From Monoraphidium neglectum (lineage: Eukaryota; Chlorophyta; Chlorophyceae; Sphaeropleales; Selenastraceae), in assembly GCF_000611645.1 (NCBI RefSeq), contig NW_014013168.1:8031-24401 (forward strand): a stretch of DNA of 16,371 nt. Reading direction: 5' to 3'. This document shows positions 9,692 to 16,371 of this stretch, piece after piece; the first letter of the stretch is position 1; each line of letters starts with the position of its first letter. A program made the translations under genes and the position numbers. Under the pieces are notes generated by a model that saw only the letters and a program-made list of their open reading frames with translations, did no database searches and was not told where the DNA came from.

Positions 9692-11212
9692 TCATTCTTT
9701 GCGCGATGTGGACACGTGAGCAGCATGAGGGCAGAGCGGCGAGTCCTTGCCTGTCTTGGCCCTGTAGGCGTCGCAGAGCGACCGCACAAAGTCCTCCTCC
9801 TTGTCACCGCCGGGGCAGTCGTACCTGGGCGGTCGACAGGGGGGAGTGCAGTGTGAGAAGGCCACTAGCATGGTGGCAGCGTCGACGTGACTTGCAAGGA
9901 CAGCACCTATGCCCAGGACAGCAACGCTGCAGCCGTGGCATCCAACACGCACGCTTAGCCGCGCAGCACGGCACCGTGCGCCTGGGTCCCCGGGGCCCGG
10001 TGCCAGTGCTGCCCACCATCGCCCGCCGTCGCGTATGCAGCGCTTGGTGCCCTCGATCGCCACGGTGCAGCTGCGCTGCATGCCGCGCTTGGCCACGAGG
10101 CGAGCGTCCTGCAGCATGAGGCCGTCGCCCTCGGATCCCTCCAAACATGCATCCACGGCGCTGCTGACTTTCTTGTCCGCATCCACCTGCCGCAATCAAA
10201 GGGTGGTGAGTGGCCCGTTGGGGTGCAGCACAAGAGGGGACCGAGTGGGTCGGGACGGAGTGCGGATCTTGGCGGCAGCACGCGGAACTCAACAGCGCAG
10301 CCGCTCACTGCTGTGGCCGCCAGCAACGCGGGAAGCCCCCGGAGCCCGCAACAACGGGCAGCTCGCGGGCGCGTGCGACCGCCCGACCTTGTTGAGGCAC
10401 TCGCTGACGATGCTGCGGCTGTAGACCATGGTGCGCGTCTCCCACGTGCACACCAGGAATCTCAAGAACCAGTCGCGGTTGCGCTCCGGCGGCGTGTGGC
10501 GCCCCACGCACAGCTGATACTTGTTGCCGGTGCACTCGCCGTCACCGTGCTTGCACTGAACCTTGCCGCCGCGCCCCTCAGCCTGGATGAAGCTGACAAG
10601 ACAGTTTCAGGAAGAACAACAGAGGGGGCGGCAGCACATCATGTTGTGAGTGTGCGGCATGCGTGCATGGTATGGACGGGAAGCGGGTGCATGCGCTCTG
10701 CTGGCTTCCTGCGCCATTGCACACGCACCCACGCGGCTGCGTATGCGGTCAAGCAATGCGACCCCCTCTGCTCAGCAGCTGTGGGGCAACCTGTAAAATC
10801 AACTCCCCACAGTCAATCCACAGCGGGTCTCAGTCTCTCACTGCGCCTCGACATGCACGATGGGGTGGAACTTCTCCAGCAGCTTGTCGAAGTAGTGCTC
10901 GCAAAAGTTAGCATCAGGGCACATGCTCATGACAAACAGCTCCAGCAGCACTTTGTCGTCTGGCGGGCTCGGCTGCTGCGCCGCCACCGCCCCTTGCGCG
11001 GCTGTGCTCGCACCCGCTGCAGCCTGTTTGGTTTGCCCAGCGGTGTTGCTGCCTGGGAGCCCGTGTGCCCTCTGCCGCGAATCGCCGCGCTGAGGCAGCA
11101 GCACATGTGAGCTGGTGCCGTTGATGTGGGGTCCGGTTTCTCTTGGCCAGTAGGCGACCGAGTACAGTGCAGTCAGCCCAAGCACCGATAACCAGATTGT
11201 GGCTGGGATCAT
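9692..11212 (-). CDS. GILT-family thiol reductase, copy B (4 exons, 292 aa)
   Basis: Paralogue of the gene at 4154-6278. Exons (minus): 11212-10842, 10592-10388, 10186-10017, 9824-9692. Phases 2, 0, 2 match the last three introns of copy A. Donors are GTGAGA, GTCGGG (weak) and GTGGGC. An N-terminal hydrophobic helix at residues ~5-22 (ATIWLSVLGLTALYSVAY) is followed by a shorter linker, then VMSMCPDANFC (C98, C104). The signature C-x-H-G-x2-E-C-x2-N-x4-C is exact at 137-152 (CKHGDGECTGNKYQLC). The end matches copy A up to SPLCP, after which the tails differ (B ends STSRKE). B lacks the N-terminal intron of A and the extended N-terminal tail. Expected to be a signal-anchored or secreted lumenal thiol reductase, as for A. 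The start at 11212 is the first ATG in frame before the hydrophobic helix. Confidence 0.85.
9729..9830 (-). repeat. 102-bp tract identical to 4176-4277 (GILT last exons)
   Basis: Second copy of the identical tract, spanning the last acceptor and most of the terminal exon of GILT copy B. The adjacent intron sequence (GGTCGACAGG here, AACGGGCAGA in copy A) is unrelated. Confidence 0.95.
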
Positions 11213-11579
11213 GGTGTTTGCGTGCCAGCGGCGAGCAGTGGATCATGTTGGTTGCTGAGCGCAGCATCGCAGCGCAGGCGGCGCACGCAGTGACAGGGCG
11301 ACGACGCTCATCAAAATGCAGCACTGAAGGATCAGAAGCACAACCATATGATGAAAGTGGAGATCTGTGCACCTGGTCTGAAGCAGGGAACTGCGGCCTG
11401 CGCGTGGGTTCCCCTCATCGTCCAATGCTGCCCGATCGACACCTCCGGCTTCAAGCGTGTGTTGAACTGTTCATCATAAGTGTATCAGAGAAAATACTCT
11501 TGTCATAGCATATGTGAAAGCAAAGCATACGGTGAGGTTTCATAGGCCTCTCACGGGCGCCTCCCCCGCTACCCCTGGC
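11213..11579. promoter_or_regulatory. Region upstream of GILT copy B
   Basis: About 370 bp between the GILT-B start and the Mpv17-like relic; presumed promoter and 5' UTR on the minus strand. No TGTAA signal or recognisable gene on either strand. The distal part near 11470-11520 is AT-rich. Confidence 0.35.
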
Positions 11580-11712
11580 TCAGGCTGGGCTTGGAGGCGC
11601 TAGTGCGCAGAGGCGCAGGTACAGGCCACCCGCGACACCCGTCATGAGCGCAGTGCCGAAAACTGTGGCTGAGGGCCTGTTTATGTGCTCCATCTCTTGG
11701 TGTCGAGAGGTC
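11580..11712 (-). pseudogene. Relic of an Mpv17/PMP22-like second exon
   Basis: Read on the minus strand, a branch-point-like CTAAT, a C/T-rich tract and CATGCAG precede a sequence resembling the second exon of the Mpv17-like gene at 13825-14198. Both begin just after CAG with two bases completing an Asp codon, then align through SHSFR (relic) and SHNFR (intact copy). There the relic lacks about two bases, and the match continues in another frame as GTALM against STALM. Resemblance fades about 30 codons later. No first exon was found upstream and the downstream K-x-x-I-D-Q region is absent. Alternatively this is a 45-residue one-helix protein starting at ATG 11717. Confidence 0.45.
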
Positions 11713-11833
11713 TGCATGGCGGAGGAGGAGGGGAAGGGTTGCATTAGTTGCGTGTTGGTTGGTGGTTAACATCAGGCGGCTGTTGGTTAACGTTGATTGA
11801 ATATTGGTTAGAGAAGCTGTGAGCAGCCTAGAG

Positions 11834-11838
11834 CATTA
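11834..11838 (-). terminator. TGTAA poly(A) signal, minus strand
   Basis: TTACA on the plus strand, about 200 nt downstream of a minus-strand stop at 12037-12039. It supports a transcription unit ending here on the minus strand. Confidence 0.4.
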
Positions 11839-12036
11839 CAGTTGTAGTGTGACTTTGTGTCCGCAGGAAGGCGGAACGCGCGACTACAAGACCACCTGCC
11901 GGTCGTGACAGCCCAGGACGGGCAGCACGCACCGTTCGTGTACATACGGTACTGACCGCAGCCACCACCAGGCACATCCGGCACAAAAGCGTGTTGTATG
12001 ATATGATATCACGCATACTCCAACGATAGGTGGAAT

Positions 12037-12142
12037 TTAGGCAGCATTGCTGCCGGTTGCGGCAGCCTTCTTGCTGGACAGGAAGGCATCACACATGCGT
12101 CCAGCAGTGGGCGGCTTGCCAATTGGCCCTGGAGTGACCATG
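12037..12142 (-). CDS. Possible terminal exon of an unidentified gene
   Basis: After CATTCTCAG on the minus strand, a frame of 34 codons (MVTPGPIGKPPTAGRMCDAF, then a Lys/Ala/Ser-rich tail) ends in TAA. It is followed at a typical distance by TGTAA. Composition resembles coding sequence more than its flanks do. The acceptor implies a phase-2 upstream intron. I could not identify upstream exons with confidence. A minus-strand open frame at 12759-13022 could end at a GTAATG donor in matching phase, but it is AT-rich. Family not recognised. Confidence 0.35.
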
Positions 12143-13052
12143 CTGAGAATGTGAGCGATTGGTGGCAGTTTGAGGGAAGCATATCAAAAGCAGGCCTTGC
12201 ACGGTAGCCACAAGCTTGGTGGTAGCCCTTGTGACCCTTGTGTGCTTGGGTCGGTGCCCTGGTGCACACACTGCTGCTGGCAGCCGGCCACCCGTGGCCG
12301 GTGCTGCAGACGGCAGTCCACCCAGCTGCACCCTTATGTCAACCTGCTCAACAACCCACCCAGCCGTGGCCAATCGGCGTCGCTGCACCGGGTGCGGTCT
12401 TGGCAGTCCCCACCCCCCCCCCCCAAGCGCCTGAGAGGCAGCATGTGAGCGAAGTTTGACGTTGAAACCGCACAAAATGCGGTCTACAACACTTGGGATC
12501 GTAACAGGCACAGGCAAGGCCATAGCAGTATTCTGCGGTGGGTAAGTTCACAGCCTCACGCTGCCTGGAGAGAGACGGGAATAGCTGTGCGGCCCTGCGC
12601 TTCCACCCCTACCAGGTGCCTGTGCTCGGCATAACCTTGAATGCGGGCTGCAATTATTGGTCGAGTATGGTTGTCCCTTCAGAGCATCATCAAGTCAGCA
12701 GCTGGTCGTGTTTGTTTGGACAGTGTCAGTTCTGCTTTGTTTGAAAAAGAGGGTGTCATTACCTAAGGTGCTGATATGCAACCATTGTATGAGGTGCTTT
12801 GGCCCTAAAGCTGCTGGTGGTTTCAAACAGCAGCTGCACAGAAAGCCGCTTGGGAATAGGGTAGTAGTGTACAACGTTTTCGGTTTTGAGAGCTGTTTCG
12901 AGCTGTTTCGTGTGAGCAAAGTTGTCTTCGTAATATTTGATCACCAGTTCAAAGCATGTACTGGACACCCACAGTCCAGAATACTCCAAGATCAGGGCTT
13001 GCCTCTTCAGCAGATTGCACATGCCAGTTCATTCGTGGATTATTGCGTGCTC
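12143..13052. other. No confidently called gene; AT-richer stretch
   Basis: It may hold introns or exons of the gene ending at 12037. The part after about 12640 is AT-rich compared with recognised exons. It includes a 12-C run at 12413-12424 and a tandem duplication of GAGCTGTTTCG near 12889-12911. Open frames at 12657-13118 (+) and 12759-13022 (-) have no recognisable domain. Confidence 0.4.
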
Positions 13053-13057
13053 GTTAC
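13053..13057 (-). terminator. TGTAA poly(A) signal of the Mpv17-like gene
   Basis: TTACA on the plus strand, about 770 nt downstream of the Mpv17-like stop at 13825. It gives a 3' UTR as long as that of the first gene in the window. Confidence 0.45.
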
Positions 13058-13824
13058 AAGCTTTTGTCACAAGTTGAGCTGTAGTAACTTGTGTTTGTTG
13101 TGTTGTGTTGTGTTGTGACGTGTTGTGTTGTGTGTATGCTCACATCGTTCAAACATACACGATCAAAACTGCGATATGACAACCTCGCAACCCCACCATA
13201 GGGCAAAAGGAGGGTGTTGGTCCATGTCAAGGCTTGTGCCTGGGCGGACGATGAAAATTGGCAGCAGAGTGACAAGCTACAGCTGCAGCTACAGCTACCA
13301 AAATTGTAGACATCGGGGGCACGTTGATGCGGTCCATGGATGCTGTGCATGGAGTACTGTCGCGCCCTCCGCTCCGTGCGCCTGAACAGCAGCATGCAAG
13401 CCAAGGGCGCAGCTATGCACTTGGAAAAAGAGCACTATAATGTTGGTGAGGGTAAGGAAGCACCAACAGGTCGCCATACGAGTGGCAAGAACCGATGCAA
13501 GCTGCCCCAAACAAGCATAAAATACACACGCGAGAGTGCGACGCACAAACTGCAGGAGCGTCGGGCACAAGCGAGCAGCCCAGGACCTGTCGCAGCGTGC
13601 CGACCACAAAAATCAACTGCGTCATGAGTACGAGGGTCCCTGGCGTGGGGCATCCGGCGGCAGGTGCTGCATTACGGGCCGGATCGCTGCGCGGGACGTG
13701 CGTACCAATCAAGCGGGGGTGCACACGAATAGGGACGTAAGAATCCCCGTCTCATAAAACCTAGAGAAATGTGTCCACGCACAAGGGCCGCTGGGGGAAG
13801 CCAGCCACACAGCTCCCCGCACGC
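13058..13824 (-). other. Presumed 3' UTR of the Mpv17-like gene
   Basis: About 770 nt with no recognised coding content. It contains the TTGTG pentamer array at 13095-13133 and four copies of an AGCTRC hexamer near 13275-13298. I looked here for the missing Mpv17 C-terminal block (Trp-Pro ... Asn-Phe) and did not find it. Confidence 0.4.
13095..13133. repeat. TTGTG pentanucleotide microsatellite
   Basis: Repeated TTGTG units with one interruption (GACG). It lies 40-80 nt upstream of the minus-strand TGTAA signal, within the presumed 3' UTR of the Mpv17-like gene. Confidence 0.9.
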
Positions 13825-14636
13825 TCAAGGCACCGCGGGCACTGGCAGCACCAGCGACGCGGCCGCCGCCGCGTGCGCGAACGCTGCGCGCACGCCGTCG
13901 TCAGCGCCGGCGGCCGCGCGCTGCAGGCCGGCGGCCAGGGCATCCCTGTATCCTTCATTGCCGGGGATGGCGCAGTAGAAGGCCTGCCACAGCGCGCAAC
14001 CAACAACCTGGTCGATTGTGAACTTCCCGGCGGCTGCGAGCAGCAGAGGGCTCGGCCACACAGCATCCATCCATTGACACAGGAGCAGGCCGGCCGGCGC
14101 GGCGGCGGCAGCACCGGCGGCGGCCATAAGCGCGGTGCTGCGAAAGTTGTGGCTGTACGGCTGTTGACGGTCACGGTTCAGATACTGGGTCAGGAAATCT
14201 GCGCGGTTGTCGAGGAGGGTTGACGTGACTACATTAGACAAGGACTGAGTTAAACTCGGCAAGAGGCGCCGCCGATTTGCGCCACTCCCGCGCTGTGCTG
14301 GGCAGCGCAGGCTCCGGTGCGAGTCCGCTTTTGGGAACAATACCCCTGTGCATGGAAAACAAGGCACGCATGCTGCAGGATGCAGCGAGTGTTGTGCTGG
14401 CTTCCATGCAGAAAGCGCCGGGGCCGCAGCGCCTCGAGGGGGGGGGGGCGATCAGCCACGCCCTCGACCAGCGGGGACGGCTCACCTCCAAAAGCAAAGC
14501 CAAAGGCAGTGGGTATGGCCTTGGATATCAAGGGGTGTTGTGTTGTGATCGTCTGCACGGCCCTGTGGCTTTTGCGCACAGCCAGCCCTGCGCGAGTCCC
14601 TGCAGAGCGCCAGCTGAGGGCGCGAGCGCCAGCCAT
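13825..14636 (-). CDS. Mpv17/PMP22-like membrane protein, C-terminally short (2 exons, 174 aa)
   Basis: Exons (minus): 14636-14486 and 14198-13825, joined in phase 1 across a 287-bp intron (donor GTGAGC, acceptor CGCGCAG). The join creates the family hallmark TAFGFAFGDFLTQYLNR, equivalent to the G-D-x-x-x-Q motif of Mpv17/PMP22/Sym1 proteins. It is preceded by the typical T-x-H-P-L-I-S-K-A segment (residues ~31-40). KFTIDQ at 109-114 matches the conserved K-x-x-x-D-Q. Relatives sit in the inner mitochondrial or peroxisomal membrane, possibly as channels. The N-terminus is Arg/Ala/Ser-rich without early acidic residues, which suits organelle targeting. The family's final Trp-Pro ... Asn-Phe block is absent; the protein instead ends in an Ala-rich tail (LVLPVPAVP). 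ATG 14636 is the first one in frame. Confidence 0.8.
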
Positions 14637-15725
14637 CAGTGACAAGCCTAGCCTTCTCTATCAGCTATGTGTTCGCTCGGCAACGTTGACTGTGCAATCC
14701 CGCAAGGGGCGATGTGCCAAGAATCAATCGCAGGGAGGGCCAGAGTGAGCGATCCGTTCGAGAAACGATTTGGGACGTATTACACGGACAGACAAGACTG
14801 TGATCGACCCACTACAAGGCGCCCTGGGTACTTACGTTGCGCTACATGGAAGAGTGGGAGTCGCCCAGTCGTGCACTCTGGGAAGTGTGGGCAAGGAACC
14901 GTGGTTCATGCCGCAGACCTGCCACCAGCACTCTCTGGCATGGTATGTCCCCGTCGCGACATCGTGTACCAACACATGACTCCTCCACCCTGTGCATCCC
15001 ATGTGCAGAAGAGCTGACATGCGGCAGCATGCAGCGAGTTGAGGCATAGCCGGTTGAACGTAATCCCACGCAGGGTGACCAGTTTGTAACCTGCCGACTA
15101 GACCGGGGAAGGACACTTTGCCTTTAGTGACATGTTAATAGCCATGTGCAGGGACGGGCATGTCACCCAATGCCCTGCCAGTAACCTAGCTGCATGCGGG
15201 CTGCCTGCCCCTTTTTGTCCACAAGCACCTGGCTTGATTGGATGGGTGCAAGGAAGGTCGTGGCGCAGCACAGCTGCAGGATTGGACATCAGGGCAGACA
15301 AGCGCGCGGGCTTGCACCGCGCAAGAACACGCGCTCACAGTCGTGCGTGGTACGCCACGTCGTGTCGCCCGCTCCATGTTGTTTTGGTGCGAATGATTGT
15401 GATTCCTTGGCGCGTTTCATATATCTTCAGCCATAGGACGTAGGCGTATAGAGGTTGCCCATCACTGATGGTGGAGTTTATCATCAAGGTGGTGCCAGGC
15501 AGTTCCTGCAGCTTCTGAGCCTGACGCCCAGCATGCAGAAGAGAAGCGCTCCCGAGGTGTTGTTGCCCGTGTGGCGATCTGTACGGTATGATACAGATGC
15601 AAAAAACATTTCACAGCGACTTTCACGTATTGAGCTATCACCGTTGGGCCCAATACAGCGGCTGCATCGGTCAACGTCGCGAGAACGCGTTACAGGATCT
15701 ACTCAAAGGGCGATCACGTTTCCTA
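14637..15725. promoter_or_regulatory. Divergent upstream region between the Mpv17-like and metallophosphoesterase genes
   Basis: About 1.1 kb separating two divergent gene starts, so it should hold both promoters and 5' UTRs. No coding exon was recognised. A TGTAA at about 15085 (+) has no gene that I can assign to it. Open frames such as 14667-15017 and 15455-15742 (+) look spurious. Confidence 0.45.
15644..15653. promoter_or_regulatory. Palindrome TTGGGCCCAA, possible site II-like element
   Basis: Perfect 10-bp palindrome about 70 bp before the chosen start of the phosphoesterase. It contains TGGGCC in both orientations, the core of plant site II elements (established for land plants). Its use in this alga is inference. 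It would lie inside the coding region if the upstream ATG at 15597 were used. Confidence 0.3.
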
Positions 15726-16371
15726 ATGGATTTGAGTCATAATTTTACGCGGTATGCGCGCCTCTGCACCTCTCAGCGGCTGTGGTGGCAGCAGCAGCAG
15801 CAGCAGCAGCGCGCGCCGCAGCGCGCGCACCGCTGCGGCAGTTCAACCCCGCGCGTGCTGGCGGCGTGGGTGACGTCCCTGATCGCTCTGGCTTTGTCAG
15901 CAGCTGTGCTTCCGGAGGCCGCCGCATCACCAGGTTCCGTTGCCGTGCAGTATTGCCCGGATGGAGGCAGCATGGAGACGGGGCTGTGCTATGCGCGCTG
16001 CCCCCTCGGCTCCGTCGGCGTCGGCTGCAGCTGCTGGCGCGACGGCCGCAGCACCTGGCGCGGCTGCGGCGTGCGGCCCCGCACCTGCCGCGCCCGCAGC
16101 TTCCGGCCGCCGGCGCTGCCGCCGGTGCCGGCGGCTGAGCGCGGGCGGCCGTTCACGCTGCTGCTCTCGGCTGACCCGCAGCTGTGGCGCAACTACACAA
16201 AGTATGACGACCGCGCCGGCGCGGAGCGCATCAACCGCCGCCTGGTCCGCTCCATCAACGCCGTGCGCGACCTGAAAGCCTGGCCCGCGGACGCGGGCGG
16301 CGGGGAGGTCGAGGAGCCGCGGTCCATGGTGGTGCTGGGGGACCTCACAGAGTTCTACATGGAGCGGCAGG
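15726..16371 (+). CDS. Signal-anchored Cys-rich calcineurin-like metallophosphoesterase (3' partial, 215 aa seen)
   Basis: One open frame from ATG 15726 to the window end, with no stop. Residues 22-28 are seven Gln (CAG repeat) and 44-62 a hydrophobic anchor or signal helix (VLAAWVTSLIALALSAAVL). Residues 77-121 form a Cys-rich module (GLCYARCPLGSVGVGCSCW, then two more Cys). The catalytic domain begins at LLLSADPQLW, where D150 and Q152 stand for the D-x-H/Q metal motif. It continues through an R/N-rich helix to MVVLGDLTEF (D206), the G-D-x-x-[DE] motif of the superfamily. The H-bearing motifs lie beyond the edge. Expected to hydrolyse phosphoesters in the secretory path or outside the cell; substrate unknown. 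The start is uncertain: an in-frame ATG at 15597 would add 43 residues. Confidence 0.78.
   Translation, partial: MDLSHNFTRYARLCTSQRLWWQQQQQQQRAPQRAHRCGSSTPRVLAAWVTSLIALALSAAVLPEAAASPGSVAVQYCPDGGSMETGLCYARCPLGSVGVGCSCWRDGRSTWRGCGVRPRTCRARSFRPPALPPVPAAERGRPFTLLLSADPQLWRNYTKYDDRAGAERINRRLVRSINAVRDLKAWPADAGGGEVEEPRSMVVLGDLTEFYMERQ
15789..15809 (+). repeat. (CAG)7 repeat coding seven Gln
   Basis: Pure seven-unit CAG run within the predicted N-terminal cytosolic tail of the metallophosphoesterase, directly before an Arg/Ala-rich stretch. Confidence 0.9.

Noticed and set aside
12657..13118. 153-codon plus-strand open frame
   Set aside because: Low GC, Cys/Phe/Leu-rich random look, ends in the TTGTG microsatellite; no domain.
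14250..14485. Continuation of the Mpv17-like first open frame past 14486
   Set aside because: A GTGAGC donor at 14485 and the perfect GD-x3-Q motif made by splicing show this stretch is intron; it also contains an 11-G run.
15083..15090. Plus-strand TGTAA near 15085
   Set aside because: No plus-strand gene ends upstream of it; the five-base motif occurs by chance at this frequency.
1..16371. Transposons, tRNA or rRNA genes, CRISPR arrays, viral genes
   Set aside because: I looked for terminal repeats, reverse transcriptase or transposase motifs, tRNA-like T-loops and regularly spaced repeats and saw none that I could support.

Overview
The window looks like nuclear DNA of a green alga (Chlorophyta). 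Coding exons are very GC-rich and are broken by introns of about 160-390 bp. The 5' splice sites are mostly GTG[A/G/C]G and the 3' sites are CAG-like. Genes with a traceable 3' end are followed by TGTAA, the usual chlorophyte polyadenylation signal, and 3' UTRs run from about 120 to about 780 nt. No bacterial operon, phage, CRISPR or transposon signature was seen. All gene models are hand-spliced from splice-site dinucleotides, reading-phase agreement and homology logic; no search was run.

Layout: (1) + strand, 346-2795: the 3' part of a gene whose start lies before the window. It encodes an unrecognised Cys-containing module, a long Ser/Pro-rich stalk like those of algal cell-wall glycoproteins, and a C-terminal poly-Gln block. 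(2) - strand, three genes head to tail: a GILT-family thiol reductase (4154-6278, copy A), an Ala-rich helical protein ending in a 30-His tract and a MYND zinc finger (6871-8515), and a second GILT gene (9692-11212, copy B). (3) - strand, 11580-11712: a short relic of an Mpv17/PMP22-like exon. At 12037-12142 there is a possible terminal exon of an unidentified gene. (4) - strand, 13825-14636: an intact-looking but C-terminally short Mpv17/PMP22-like gene. (5) + strand, from 15726 and off the right edge: a signal-anchored, Cys-rich calcineurin-like metallophosphoesterase. It is divergent from the Mpv17-like gene across a roughly 1.1 kb shared upstream region.

The main theme is local duplication. 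The two GILT genes share three intron positions and phases, and 102 bp spanning the last acceptor and most of the last exon are identical. An Mpv17-like exon also exists as a damaged copy about 2.3 kb from its relative. GILT, Mpv17-like and metallophosphoesterase proteins are all membrane or lumenal proteins, but I see no evidence that the genes form one pathway. I did not find a convincing new multi-gene system. The most unusual items are the CX5C GILT pair with its homogenised last exon, the His-tract/MYND fusion, and the adjacent convergent poly(A) signals.
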